Shown here: positions 1-39,138 of the stretch, piece after piece
Numbering within the stretch: position 1 is the first letter of the stretch
Layout: each line of letters starts with the position of its first letter
Source of the DNA: Bubalus kerabau
Lineage: Eukaryota; Chordata; Mammalia; Artiodactyla; Bovidae
NCBI RefSeq assembly: GCF_029407905.1
Contig: NC_073633.1
Coordinates: 25,682,501 to 25,746,500 of the forward strand
Direction of reading: 5' to 3'
DNA: 64,000 bases
Position numbers and translations under genes: made by a program
The notes under the pieces: generated by a model
Told to the model about the DNA's origin: nothing
What the model saw: only the letters and a program-made list of their open reading frames with translations
The model's database searches: none

Positions 1-2
1 GG

Positions 3-26520
<26,518 letters not shown>

Positions 26521-26553
26521 CGCTGCCTCCGAACCTCACTCCAGCTGACCTCC

Positions 26554-26559
26554 AATAAA
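26554..26559 (+). terminator. MYH6: MYH6 polyadenylation signal
   Basis: A canonical AATAAA lies 34 bases past the stop codon, so the 3' untranslated region is very short, as is usual for sarcomeric myosin heavy chains. Cleavage is expected near 26575-26585. Confidence 0.85.
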
Positions 26560-26584
26560 CATGAGTGCCAGACTTTGCCTGAGC

Positions 26585-28880
26585 CCCTGTCCTTCCCGCC
26601 GGCTGGCCAGGAGCCGTCCTGGACTCCTTGGGGGGAGGGTGGCCTGGCCCTTGCGTCGGAGCTGGAGGAACCAAGACACCCCACATCTCCAGAGGAGGAA
26701 CTGAGGACCAGAGGGGTGCGGCAGCCTGCCCCACCTGAGTCCCCATACTGCTCATCAACCAGCCACCGGGTCGAGAGGGAGGAATTTCACAAATGAAGAG
26801 CACAAAGACACCTGAGGGCGATCCGACCCCAGACGCCTAGACACGGAGTTGCACTGCTGAAACTGAAGCCCTCCTCCACCTACCCCGCCTCTGAAGCCAT
26901 GGGGGTTAAAAGTGTCCTGTTCCCTCCAAAATGATCTCCCCACTGATGCTAGGAGAGGCTCAAAGCTGGCTGGGGATGGAGATGGGATGGCACAGGTGGC
27001 TGGAGCCTGGGTGTGTGGGCCCCACCTTCCCATAGGGCATCCTGAGACTGGAGCCAGCTGATGCCAAGCTGAACTGAAGTGCAGTATGGACCAAACCTGG
27101 GCTTTACATGCCTCACGTTGACCCCTCACACACGTGAGCAGAGCACACACAGGCGCACACCACAGAGCACATCTCTGCTCCTTCCAAGCTCCCACCAGGG
27201 ACAGGCTGGCTTGGGTCACACAACTGCTCAAGGGACAGGGCAGGTCCTGAGCCCCCTCTGCTAGCAAACCCCTGCCCCCTGCGGTGCTTTACAGCCAGGC
27301 TCTCCTGACCACCTTCTCATCCCTTCACTGCCCCCCATCTCCTGGACTCCCCAGCTAAGCCCTTCTGATCCCTCCCCTGAGGCCTTCACCACCCCCTGTC
27401 CATGATGTCCACCACCACCTGTCTTGAGAATGGCCTGTACAGAAAGTCCTGAGAACCATGAGCAAAGACCAAAGAAACACAAAATTCAGTCGGTTCTAGC
27501 CCTGGAAAGGCCACCAGCCATGGTGAGGAGCCAGGATGTGAGGACAGAACAGGACATAGGGGGCAGGAAAAGCCAGACCAAGAGAGGCAAGGTGGATAGC
27601 ATCTAGGGGAGCAGAGTACCTCTACCAGAGCTCAGGTTCAGGCAGGTTTTGGGGACCAGGGCCTGCATCTGGACAGAGCACCTGAGAAGGAAGACATTTC
27701 AGGGCAGGAACACGCGAGTATTGGAGAGGGGCTATGAGCAAGTCAACTTGGAGGAGCTCAGCCATTTTGGGATCTGCAAGGCTGTGCAGGGTCATCCTGG
27801 CTACACTGGGCTCTCATGGGCCAGGAAGGGCTGACTCCAAACTCCCCCTGAGCTGTGACTACCCTTCACTAGCTGGTCTCCTTTCCCGTCTGTGAGGCTC
27901 AAGGAGGGAAGGTCTGCCAGCCACCTCTGAATCCCTGGGGCCCAGCACAGGGTCTGTACATGAGATGTTCAGGAAACATCCTGCTGGGGTGCTGGCAGCC
28001 TGGGAAGGTGGCCCTACTGATGGAGAGAGCTGGAAATGAAGCTGGGCCGTTTTCAATGAGCTTCAAGGGGCTCAGCATAATATCCAGAACACCTGTTTAG
28101 GCGTTAGGGGTGCTGGGCTCCAGCCCTGTGTGTGCGTGCTCAGCCACTCGGTCTGTCCGACTCTTTGCGACCCCATGGACTGTAGCCCGCCAAGCATCTC
28201 TGTCCATGGGATTCTCTCAGCAAGAATACTGGAGTGGGTTGCCATTCCCTTCTCCAGGGATCCTCCCAACCCAGGGATTGAACCTGGGTCTCCTGCACTG
28301 CAGGCAGATTCTTTACCACTGGGCCACCAGGGAAGCCCAGGATCCAGCCTAACTCTGTCACAAATAAAGAGGTCACATCCCCTAACTGGGCATGTCCTCT
28401 CTTATGTGAAATGAGGGCATTGAACCAGCTGATATCTGAGGGCTTGTCCAGCTCCAGCAATAAGGGAATCGCCCTCTTACATTGGATGCTGACCTCTCCC
28501 TGGTGACCTGTGGGTCAAGTCCTCCCCACACCACCAGGGGGAGCTCTACACATGCCCCAGGCAAGCAACCCACTAGAAGGGCTGGACAGGTGGGCCTTCA
28601 TTCACCTGGGGAAGGCTTGTGCTTTTTCATACACAGGACTCGGGGTTCCCAGCCACCAGGCTCACCACAAGGTAGCCTTGCACCCAAGAGTCATGGCATG
28701 GAAATTCTGTGTTGAAGGATATCCTCAGCATCTTCAGTCTAAAGCCCCACTTGCTCATTGTTCAGACCTAGTCCCAGAGAAAGGACCATGACCTGCTCCA
28801 CGCAACATTCCCATGAATATTCCTAGCATTCCTGATCTGCCTAATTTCTGAGGAAGAAAGAGATTCACCAGTAGGATTTC
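26585..28880. other. Intergenic region between convergent MYH6 and CMTM5
   Basis: I see no gene here. It separates two convergent 3' ends. It holds one Bov-tA-type SINE (28127-28339) and otherwise unique, moderately GC-rich sequence with no long open frame that resembles a protein family. Confidence 0.6.
28127..28339 (-). repeat. Bov-tA-type SINE
   Basis: Reverse copy between MYH6 and CMTM5. Confidence 0.9.
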
Positions 28881-28885
28881 AATCT

Positions 28886-28891
28886 TTTAAT
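28886..28891 (-). terminator. CMTM5: Possible CMTM5 polyadenylation signal (ATTAAA variant)
   Basis: On the minus strand ATTAAA occurs about 245 bases after the CMTM5 stop. No AATAAA was seen nearer. It would give a 3' untranslated region of about 260-280 nt. Confidence 0.45.
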
Positions 28892-29135
28892 TTGGGAATG
28901 ACCAGCCTCCTCCTGCACCCTCCCCTTAGTCCATAAAACCCCCTCCCTGGCCGAGCTTCATCAAATGCCAGACTAGCCCCCACAGACAAGTCCACGTGAC
29001 TTCTCAGGCCTGGCTCCATCACTGTAGGCTGGGGCAGTAGACAGTAGGCTAGGGAGCTAGTGAATCCAAAGGAGATGAGTCTGGGCTCCCCTGTCCCACT
29101 TTCTGGCTGGGCTCAGAAGCCAGGTATCCCCAGGG

Positions 29136-31308
29136 TCACTGCTGGTCCCCTGTGAAGATGGAGCCAGGTGGGATAGGACATGGGGGGGTAGCTGGGTTGG
29201 GGGACAGGGGGCATTTCCTCTCCCCAGAGGATAGGCACTCACCCTGGGCAGCCCTGGGCACCATCTCGGTCTGGTAGATCTTGAAGGCATCATAGGCAAA
29301 AACAGAAACCAGGATGATGCCAAACACCTGTGAGAGCAGGAGGAGGATGCCACAACAAAGGCCAGCCAGCCACTGGACACCAGGGAGAGGGAGGTGGGTG
29401 ATATAGGGCAAGGTGTGAGCCAGGCCCTGGGCACTGACTTGAGCTTGGGGTGGACAGAGGCACAGGAAGTGTGCAACCATCAGCCGGAGGTCCCTGGGGG
29501 GTGGGGGAAGCCGGAGAATTCTGCAGGGCTGGACTCACAAAAGCAGCAATGGCAGCTCCGTCCCGGGAGGTCACAGCCGCGAAGGAGACCACCAGGAAGA
29601 TGATGATGGCGCTGACACAGCGGAGGAAGTCCTGGGGGTTGGGGGTGCAGGGTCAAAGGGAAGCAGAGGGCAGGCGGCATCAGCCTGAAGTTTTCCAGGC
29701 TAGTCAGCGGCTTGACCCTCAGGTACTGGGAATCCCTACACGGAGATGCCCTTGGACACAACATAAGGCACTTGAGAGACAGAAAGCAAGAGAGAGCTCA
29801 CACAGCTCCCCGGGGAGGGACGCAGATGGGCACAGAGGAACAGAGACCAAGATGAGAAGCCAAGGGGCTGGGTTGGGGCTGGACCTGCATCGGGGAGCAG
29901 TCTGAAGGATGGGGTCAAAGCCATGTTTGAGTATAGGACATGGGGGCTGGATTCCTTGCTTACCCAGGAAAGAGAGAGAGGCTGGAAGAGGAAAATTCAA
30001 TGTTGAAAGAAGAAAGGGCCCAGAATGGGGGGGGGGGGAGGCAGCACGGGGTGGGGACCCTCACCAGACAGGGCCAGTTCAGCCGATCGAAGCGCTGGTA
30101 GTACTGGGTGGCATAGAGGAAGAGGAAGGCTAGTGTGATGAAGAACTCCAGCAGCGCGGCAGCCATGTAGGCAGAGATGGAGGCCGTGAAGCAGATGAAG
30201 ATGATGAAGGTCAGGGCCTGCAGGGCCGAGGGTGGGCAGTTTACCAGGAAGGGGACACAGGCCAGGACAGGCCTTTGCCTCCCTCTTTCCAGGAAGCTCC
30301 CCCAGCCAGCACACCGCCTGCCTTCAGAGGTCTCGCCAACCCTGGTGGCAGGAGCCACACCCAGGGCCTTTGCCCATCAAGGGCCGACTCCAGCCTCCCA
30401 CCTCTGCTAGCCCAGGCTCCCCCTGCTCCAGGGCCCCAGCAGCCCCAGCAGTTTAACCAAGCTTCACGGCTCTGGGGAACACCACTCTATGAAATCCGAA
30501 AAAGAGTGGGTCCCCCTTTAGCACTGGGAACACCAGCCCCTCGAGTGGTGAGACATCAGCCTGTGCCCCCAGGAGGTACCCCATGCCCCATAATAATTCC
30601 AGGATGCCTAAAACTCCTCTAACAAGGACGAGAGCCCCTGGTTCCATGCCAAGAGGCAAGGATTAGAAGGCAGATGCTCCAGAGTGGATGTGCGTCCCCT
30701 GAGCTCTCTCATCCCCTCAGTAGGACAAGGTATATGCCGAAAACTCAGGTTTACACTGAGGTCTTGCTAAGCGAATAAAGGAAGGTACTTTCCTGAGGAC
30801 AGATGTTCACAGGGAGCAGGCAACAAGATAAAGTGGGGCTGCAGAAAGTCTGCCCTTTGGGGTAACTGAACTTCTTGGACATGCCAAGAAGTGGCCATCT
30901 AAGAGCCCGGGGAGAGGCCGGCTGGTGTTACCCCCGTCCCATCCCATCCCTGTGCCTCACGCTCCCTCAGTGTCGTCTAGCTTCAGTCCTTCCTAAAGGC
31001 GCTGAAAGCTGCTGTCGCAGCCTCCAGGTGGAGGAGCAACAAGAAGGCAGGGGAGGAGATGCGGGGAGGGTCGCTGGGGCAAGCAGGGTGTCTGAGAGCC
31101 AGGGGAGGGAGGCTGCTGAGGGGTGAGCCCTGAGGGGCCCGGGGCTGGAGGTGAAGCTCTAGGCTGGGGAGGCGGCTGTTACCAGCTCAGTTTCCAGCAG
31201 GATGCCTTTGAGGGAGGAGAGGAAGGTCTTGTCCACCGCGAAGCCCTCGAGCCCTGCAGCTGCCCCCTCCTCGGGGGGCCGGTCCCGACGACTCCAAGCA
31301 TTGAACAT
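29136..31308 (-). CDS. CMTM5: CKLF-like MARVEL transmembrane protein 5 (5 coding exons)
   Basis: CMTM5 is a small tetraspan MARVEL-domain protein, enriched in brain and myelin in other mammals and thought to act in membrane traffic; its molecular role is not settled. Exons on the minus strand: 31308-31183, 30217-30065, 29631-29539, 29327-29243, 29149-29136, giving 471 nt or 156 residues, the length of the main human isoform. The start MFNAWSRRDRPPEEG is followed by a hydrophilic stretch, then hydrophobic segments LTFIIFICFTASISAYMAAA, LLEFFITLAFLFLYA, AIIIFLVVSFAAVT and AAFVFGIILVSVFAY, and a short tail ending QGDQQ. Exon 2 alone encodes the first two membrane spans. It is transcribed toward MYH6 and lies downstream of IL25 on the same strand. 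Untranslated exons and alternative starts were not resolved. Confidence 0.95.
30027..30038. repeat. Homopolymer run of 12 G in CMTM5 intron 2
   Basis: Twelve consecutive G on the + strand (C in the CMTM5 transcript), 27 bases from the exon 2 donor, followed by further G clusters to 30058. Such runs are length-variable and often misread in sequencing. Confidence 0.9.
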
Positions 31309-32189
31309 CTCTACGAGGCCCACTGGGTACAGCCCCCGACTGCCACCAGCCCAGGAAGGAAAACAGGAGGATGGGAACCTGGCAGGACGGGGAAGCAGAC
31401 AGGAGCAGGAAAGGCACTAACGAGAAACCTCAAAGTGAAGCGGGCAGGCCTGCTGTGGGGCCCCGGAGAAGGCGGCCGCGGGGTGGGGGCGGGGGGTTGC
31501 TTGCCCAGATAGGCCTTCACCCAGCTGCCCAGAGTGCCCTGCTGGTGCCTGCACTGGTCCCCAGGAGGCACGTGGAAAAGGGGGGCGGGGAAGAGGGGAG
31601 GGGTCAGCTCTCCTCCTACTTGGAGCCTGACCCCTCCCACCCGCCGAGGGTGGGCGAAGGGAGGAGGGGAGAGGCGGCGGACTGCGGAGAAACCGGGAGG
31701 AGCTGGGAGGTGAGCCGAGAAATGTGCCAGGCTAGGAGCCCCCGAGAACCCAAGCCTGAGGCAGTTTGCGTCCTCCCTTCCCTAACCTTAACCCTCTTCC
31801 TCACCATCCTTTCTCTCTTTTCCTTTCAGGGAGGGTGGGAGCTGGATCCCGGCCCAGGCAGCACCCCTCAGGACCAAGCTGTAGCAGCCAAAACTGAGGA
31901 CAAAGGCAGATTGTTGGGGGGACAAGGGGGCGCTGTGTGCCCGCTGTGGTGCCTCAATGGGCCTCTGTTTCTCCAGTATGCCAGGAGGGCAGCCTGACCC
32001 CCACCCCGGTGCTTAGGGCTGGGCCAGGGAGCCAGGGAAGGGGAGGGATTGGGGGACCACAGCAGAAACTCTGGAGGGCAGTAGGTGGGGGCTGACAGTG
32101 GGGAGGAAATGGGACCAGGCTGGGGACCACAAGATGCTCAGGCACCAGGGATGCCAAAGACAAATTAGGCCACTTTTAAGTACAGATTA

Positions 32190-32195
32190 TTTATT
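32190..32195 (-). terminator. IL25: Possible IL25 polyadenylation signal
   Basis: AATAAA on the minus strand, about 740 bases after the IL25 stop. No closer canonical signal was seen. If used, the 3' untranslated region contains the SINE at 32328-32547. Confidence 0.45.
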
Positions 32196-32327
32196 TGAAC
32201 AATTCTCTCCCTGCTCAATAACAGCCTCTTCCTTAGCAGCGTTCATGTCAAAAGACTAGCAACTCCACCAGGAGGTTTAAGGTCGATGCTCCAAAGTCGA
32301 TGCTCACTAAGTGTTTGATGAATGAAG

Positions 32328-32547
32328 GAAAGTGAAAGTCGAAAGTGAAGTCACTCAGTAGTGCCCAACTCTTTGTGACCCCGTGGACTGCAGCCTACCA
32401 GGCTCCTCTGTCCATGGGATTTTCCAGGCAATAGTACTCGAGTGGATTGCCATTTCCTTCTCCAGGGGATCTTCCCAACCCAGGGATTGAACCCGGGTCT
32501 CCTGCATTGTAGACAGACGCTTTACCATCTGAGCCACCAGGGAAGTC
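32328..32547 (-). repeat. Bov-tA-type SINE in presumed IL25 3' untranslated region
   Basis: Lies between the IL25 stop and the first AATAAA on the minus strand, in the same orientation as IL25. Confidence 0.9.
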
Positions 32548-32937
32548 AGCAAACAAACTAATGAATTGAAGGGCTCTCCACTGGCGAAGGGAAAAATATC
32601 TGAAAGTGCCTGTGCTGCACCAGGGCAGCTGGGGGTGGGAGGAAAGAAGAGACAGACATAGCAGAGCTTTGAAGACCTTTCCCAGGAGGAAAGGACAGGA
32701 TGCCAGTTTCCAGGGACCATAACCAGCCACTACTGCCTTGGATTTGCCCTGCATTTCTCACCCACTCCAAAAAGTGCAAAGTGCGGTCCCCCCATGGTCC
32801 CCCATCCTGTCCCAAGATCCTGCTGCTCCGGGTGGTCCTTTGGAGGGGCTGTGCCTTCGGGTGTCCTGGTTCACCACAGCAGGTGGTTGTCCAACCAGCT
32901 CCAGTGTTTGCCCAGGGACCAGCCATGGTCAGCACAG

Positions 32938-35630
32938 CTAGGCCATCACACGGGGCCGCACGCACACGCAAGCCAAGGAGACACGGTAGAGCCTGCGTTC
33001 CAGGCAGTAGCCATGGTGGTCGCCCTGCTGTCCAGGGCACGGCCGCCGGTAGAAGACGGTCTGGTTGTGGTAGAGCAGCTCTGAGTTTCCCAGGGGGTCC
33101 ATGTGGGAGCCCGTCTGGAGGCTGACACAGTGTGGACACAGGCAACGTGCGTGGTACAGATCCTGCGGGAGCCGGTTCAAGTCTCTGTCCAACCTGTGGG
33201 GTGGCAAGAGTCAGGCCCTGGAGGGAGGCTGGCCAGGAGCCCGGGGGACCAGCCAGGGGCAGTGAGCACCCAGGGTGGAAACACCAGGGCTGCTGTCAGT
33301 TCTGTGGCTTCGGTTCCAGCTCTGGTACCCACAAACCAGGTGGCTGTGAACAAGTCACCCCCTCTCCCCTGGGATTTATTCTCCTGAACTGTGAGGGTCG
33401 GGGATGGAAGAGTGACTTTCCAAATGGTCCCGGAGCCCTGAGGGAGGGGTCAGGTGGGGAGCTCCCCTGGGGCCTCTACCAGACCAGCTGTGGTTCCATG
33501 TGATACATATGCTGGTTCTAGCATCAGGCTGCCTTGTGTGCTTGTTAGTATATATGTATATTTTAATTTTAAAATAAAAATTGCTCTTATATCCAAGTAT
33601 AAGAAAGCACGAAGTGAAGGCTGACAGTCTGTCTCCCACCAGCCCCACTCCCCTGAGGGAGCCACTGTGTGCCATGTCCTGCCCGTCCTCCAGATTCCAA
33701 CTGTGCATGTATAATAAGCACATGTTTGGGTGTATGGTAAGACTTATTGACTTATTCTGAAAATGTTTCATAGCCCCCAGAAGATGTGAAAAGTCAGTGC
33801 TCCAAAGGTCTGTGCTCCAGAAACTCAGTAGGAAACAGCCAATAGGTTGGAAAACCATCCTCCCAACAGACAGGCCTTCGCAAACTGGGGCTCAGCTAGT
33901 GTAGCATTTCCCATTTCAGAGTGGATTCCCTGATAAATGCACTGTAGTGGAAGGGGTCTGTGGTCAAATGATTCTAGGAAGCGTTGAGTTTAATGGGGTC
34001 TTCTCTGCAGACTTCTTGCTGTGAATGTGCTGAGCACGCTGAGAACCTCTAGGGGGGTGGGGACTGCAGCAGTTTTCCCCCCACCTACTCGACATCATCA
34101 CTTTTTTTCCAAGGAACAGCTTGTGTGACACATGTTGCAGAGCACGTCGGGGAAGACAGCCCACGTGGTTATCAAGGGTTCATAGTCCAGGTGTCTAGAC
34201 CCCAGCCAAGTCAGCCGTCTGGCACCCAGCCTCCCCAAAGGGGTTCCCAACTGCTTTAGATTTAGTCTAGAAGCTAGCCAGCCTACTGAGACCACTTCAA
34301 AGCGTAGTGGCCTGGAGTCTCCAGCCTGGATCTAGTCTCAATCAAAGCTGGCCCCCTCCCTAGCCAATGACCTTCTCCTTTCATCCCCAAAGCCAAGGCT
34401 AAGCCAGAAGTAGACTTACAGTGGGTGGAAACACAGATACCCCATGAGAATGCGAAACAGGAGGAGAAATATGTTTGGGACCCCTACAGTACTAATTTTT
34501 AGTATTTTAATTCATTGTTCCAATTTCAGCACTTTCTAATATTTGTTTACATCATGACATAAATAGAGAATTATAATATGTGTCAGCACATGGAGAAAGA
34601 ATAAGACAGCTCATGATCAAAGACAACCAGCCTGGAGGTCCAGCCACCCAACTGTCCCCCCAGAGCAGAAAGAGGGTATAATTAGAACACATTCATGGCT
34701 CAGAGCACTAACATTTGGTATTGGGCTGCTTTGTTCCTATATTGTACATTATTCCCTGATATTTTTGTTAGAAAAACAAAGCCATTGTAGGGGAAGGAAA
34801 AGGAGAAGAAGGGAGAGGAGGAGGAAAGATAGAAAGGGAGGAGGAGGGGGAGAAGTAGAGGAAAAGAAGAAAGGAAGAAAACCTAAATTTTCTGTACTGT
34901 TTAGATTTTTCACTATTTCATATGATCTGCATCATTAGGCTATAGAATATTATTTCATTTTACAGATTGAAAAAAAACTAAGCTTTGAACCCCTGAGCGA
35001 TTTGCCCAAGGTCACCAAAAATGTGTCAGGGCTAGACCTTGTCTAACACCCAAACTTGATAACCTCCCTGAGGTAAAAGGGGGACAGATAGGCTGGAATT
35101 GGCTGGAACTCCCCTGGTCCCTCACACACATCCTGACCAGCACATGAGCAGGCGTTTAGGAGAGGGCAGGGGCTGGCAGACTCACTCATATCTCCAGGGG
35201 GCGATGGAGCGGCTGTTGAGGGGTCCATCCTTGCTGGAACTGCAGGGTTCTGGGTGGTGGGCGAGGCTGGTGGTCTCTGGGGGAGGCATGAGCACACTGT
35301 TCCACTTCAGCCACTCCTCAGTGGAATTCTGTCCTTTGCTGGGGCAGCAGCCGGGCCAGTGGGTGCAACGCCTCTGGGACCCCAAACAGAGGGTGTGGGT
35401 TCCCATGACCATTGCCAAGAATGCCATTGCCTGTAGGAAAAGGCTAGTGAGAAAACTGCTCCTGCCTAGTCTGGATGCCCCCTCCCCCAGCTGTTCTCTG
35501 AGATTCTAATTCATGCCTCATCTGGTCCGCAGCCCCAAAACTGAGAGCTCCCTCCATCCCCACCCACATCTCTGCTCCTGCCTCACTCAGCACAGTCCCG
35601 GCCAGGCCCCTGCACACTTACCTGGTACAT
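32938..35630 (-). CDS. IL25: Interleukin-25 (IL-17E), 3 coding exons
   Basis: This secreted IL-17-family cytokine drives type 2 immunity through IL17RA/IL17RB. Minus-strand exons: 35630-35622 (only MYQ), 35430-35186, 33193-32938, giving 510 nt or 169 residues. An N-terminal hydrophobic signal (AMAFLAMVMGTHT) is followed by the conserved CCPSKGQ and DGPLNSR segments, then the IL-17 cystine-knot region with RCLCPHC, YCLERRLYRVSLACVCVRP. Two N-glycosylation sequons are visible, NST and NQT. The 169-residue length and the insert LCLGSQRR after MGTHT resemble mouse IL25; human lacks about eight residues there. The MYQ start corresponds to the shorter human isoform; the first exon used by the longer human isoform was not found. 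The 2 kb intron 33194-35185 holds no gene that I recognise. Confidence 0.95.
34789..34881 (+). repeat. Polypurine tract in IL25 intron
   Basis: About 93 bases of almost pure A/G with two T interruptions, made of GGA, GAA and AGG units. It is a simple repeat able in principle to form triplex DNA. Confidence 0.85.
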
Positions 35631-38030
35631 GCTGGATGCTGCTTGCCAAGCCTCAGTGCCACACTGGCTGACAGCAAGCCCTTGTGGAAGCTGTTTGACT
35701 GGAGCAGTTTAGGAGTCCTGGTTTTATTTTCAGCAAATCTGTTTTGTTTATTCAAATTTATTTCCACTACCTTTTGGAGGGTGTGACTTGAGATTAAAAA
35801 ACAAAACAAACCCCCAAAAAAACAACTTGTAAGTCTTTCCAAAAGCTGCTTTAAATGCTAGACTCATGGAAGTTGTGATTAACATCGTCGTAAGCCTATT
35901 GAGTAAACTTTGTTCTTTGCCCTTTTCTGGGGGTGGGGTCAAAGTAATAGTATCCTGTTATCCTGTGCCTTGGGGAACAGGCATTATGAGAATTCTGTTG
36001 GGTCACTTAATACCCAATATTAGGGAACATCACTCGGACTCTCTCTAAGAGGCCTTGCTGCTATAATCCCTGCTGCTCCCACCCAGGTCTTGTCTCTTCT
36101 CTTCCCTTTCTTCTCAGATGTCCTCAGGATCCTCCACCTTAATAAACATTTCCCTCTGTCTCCTTGTTCTCTGACCCCTTCCTCATTCTCCATGAGCCCA
36201 ACTTCTATGACCACAATCATCTATGACTTCCCAATGTCTGTTATTTCTCCCCAACTTCCCCTTGCCCTCCCCAAGGGCCACCCACTCCCATTCCTGTACA
36301 TCCCCTGACCTCCTCTGGACTCAGGATACAGGCTTAACCCCATAGGCTGCCAGGAAGGCCTCGACTCCAACAATTTGTTGGCTGGATGTGCAGGGTCTGA
36401 CGGAAGAAGTGCTGGGTGACTGTTCCCATGGTACAAATGAGAAGGCAGAACCAAGAAGAGAGGCAAGGTGACAGCCTTAGCTAAGAGCCAACAGAAGCAC
36501 CCAGCTCCCAGACCAGCCTGCCCCACCCCTACTCACTAGTTGAGGAGCATGGCAGGGGGAGCTACTACTCTCAGGCCATGGGGTAAGGCCGTGCGGTCAC
36601 AGGTCCATGGACCACTGTCGGCCAGGAAAGGGTATGTGTGCTCTGGCAAGGTTCCAGCTGGGCCTGGCCGCAAAGACACAGGTCAGTCAGGGGCCACCCA
36701 TCCGAAAAATAGGCTCTCTGCCTATTTTGCTCCAATCTTTTTCTCTGCATCCTTGTTTAACAACTCCCCTCATCCCCTCACCAACCGCCCCCCGCCCCCA
36801 CCGCCGACTCCAACACACTCATATACAGACACCGTCTCTAGAGTGATGTTTCCTGATTTGCATGTGCTTTCCCTTAGAAAATACTCCTTTGGTAACCAAC
36901 GACTCAGGAAATAAACAAAGGGAACCAGGAATAACTCAAATGGCAGAGTGATAAGGAATTTTCTGAATGCTTTAGGGCAAAGCAGCCCTAAAACAGAGGC
37001 ATGATGAGGTCAGAGGGCATTCGGAAGTGGGAGAAGCTGATCTGGTGAGTTCTGAGGGGCCTGGAAGTTGAAGGGCGGTGAGAGCTTAGGGTCAACAGGT
37101 GATGGCTAGGAGAGCAGGGCCACTTAGGAAGAGCACTGGGGCCAGGAATACATTGCCCCGCTCCCACTGGCCCACTCTCTGGCCCTGTGCTCCCAGACAC
37201 CCTCTCACTTCCATCCGCCCCCTCAGCTCCTGAGATCATGTGCCAGGAGGGTGCCAAGCCCTGCACATGCATCAGCTAGTTTTACCTTTATAATAAAACC
37301 ATGAGATGGAAATTACTGTCCCCATGTCAAGATGAAGAAACTGAGACCCAAAGAAATTGAGTAACCTCATCAAGGTTGCATAGTTAGGAGGAAGCCGAAC
37401 TGGTTCCCTCCCAGCCCTGAAAAACTCCAAAGCTAAGCTCCTGGTATGGAAATGCCACACTGTGGTGACCTCTGAATGGAAGGGAAGCCCCTGCTGTAAG
37501 GGATTTCCTACTCACCCAGGTGTGGGCTGGACAGGTCTCACCTAAACCTGCCCGAGGCCACAGGGCATTCCTGCCCACTCAGGCATTCAGCCGGCTGGCT
37601 GGGATCCACAGCTCTGGCTACCTCTCCCCCAGCCTCAGGTCTGCCCCATGGCCCCCAGAGTGGCTTCTGGTGTTCCCAAACAACCCCCAGCCCCAACAAA
37701 GGCTTTGCGGGGACCTTCCAGAAGTGCTGGATCCTTCGGGTTTCCCCCAAACCAAACAAAGTCTCAGAGGCTGACACAGGCCCAGACCTCTTGATCTTGG
37801 CCCCCATCCAGGACAGGATGCTTGAAAGCACTGGAAGGGATCCCAAACACTTGTTTCACTTGCTGACGCTGCAAACGACGCACACTGATTGCATGGGATG
37901 TTTCCTCCAGGAGAGGCTTTTGGGTTGTCCCCCTGCCTCCGTACCATGACTTCCTCTGAGAAAACTGCTGAGAGGCATTCTCCCCTGTGATGACCAGGCC
38001 TGACACAGAACCTGTCCTTTGAGACACACA

Positions 38031-38071
38031 CCCCTGCCCCCCCACCCCCGCCCCCGCCCCCGCCCACCTCC
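38031..38071. repeat. C-rich tract with repeated CCCCCG units
   Basis: Successive C runs of four to eight bases separated by single A or G bases; the minus strand has more than four G runs with one-base loops, a strong G-quadruplex pattern. Confidence 0.85.
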
Positions 38072-38631
38072 TTGCAGTTGCTCAGCCTCCACCCTTATCT
38101 CAGGAGCAGCTGTGGGTCTCCTCAGGGTGACTCCCTGTCATGAGAAACATTTTCCAGAGGGTTTTCCTCTTGGGGTGACTAAGAATCCCTGAGTCACTTC
38201 AGCTTCCAGGGAATCCCTGGGGGTGTAGAGAGATGGGGGTGGCCATGGGGAGAATGTGGAGGCAGAAGCAAAGTGCGTCCAGTACCTGATATCAAGGATG
38301 CCTCCCTGCCTGGGGCTGACCTGGCAGCCACAGGGGAGATCTGAACATGCTACCCCAAGCCACTGACACGAGGTCAGCCCCTAGCAGGGAAGAACAGGGA
38401 AGATGTGAAAAGGGGCATCCCACCTGGGCCAAGAAAGCCTGAAAGATGCTACGATGGCTGTCCTTCCCTTCCTCAGAAAGTCATTCGAGTTCTCATCCAC
38501 TGTCTTGAAGTCCTGCCCCTGCCTCTGATCAGCTCTTCACCGAGGGCCCTCTCTTCTCCTTGTTCATAGAGATGGGCATGCTTGGTGAGGAGGCTGAAGG
38601 GGAAAAGGGCAACAAGGATGGCCGCAAAAGT

Positions 38632-38836
38632 ATCTTCCTGGTGGCTCAGACAGTAAAGACTCTACATGCAATGTGGGAAACCTGGGTTCGATCCGTGGGT
38701 TGGGAAGATCCCCTGGAGAAGGGCATGGCAACTCACTCCAGCATGCTTGCCTAGAGAATCCCAAGGACAGAGGAGCCCGGTGGGCTACAGTCCATGGGGT
38801 CACAAAGAGCCAGACATGACTGAGCAACTAACACAA
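38632..38836 (+). repeat. Bov-tA-type SINE
   Basis: Forward copy between IL25 and EFS. Confidence 0.9.
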
Positions 38837-39138
38837 AAGTGCCAACCAGCTTAGCAGCCCCTGAAACAGTGCTGGAACCACAGGGCTCAGCAGGGTCGTG
38901 GATGCTCAGGTGCACTCACCTGAGGGGCCGGTAGGGCTGCAGGGGGTTAAAATGCAGAAATACTTCTGCCCCTTGCTGGTAAATAGATGCTGTCCTCAGC
39001 CCTGGAGCACCCCCACACCTCAACCTCCCTGTGACCCCACAACTGATGGGAGACTGCCTGGCCCAGATGGAGGCCTTCAGAACAGACTCCCATAACCTGA
39101 TAGGGACACCATGATGGCACTGGTTGCTAATTATTTAT

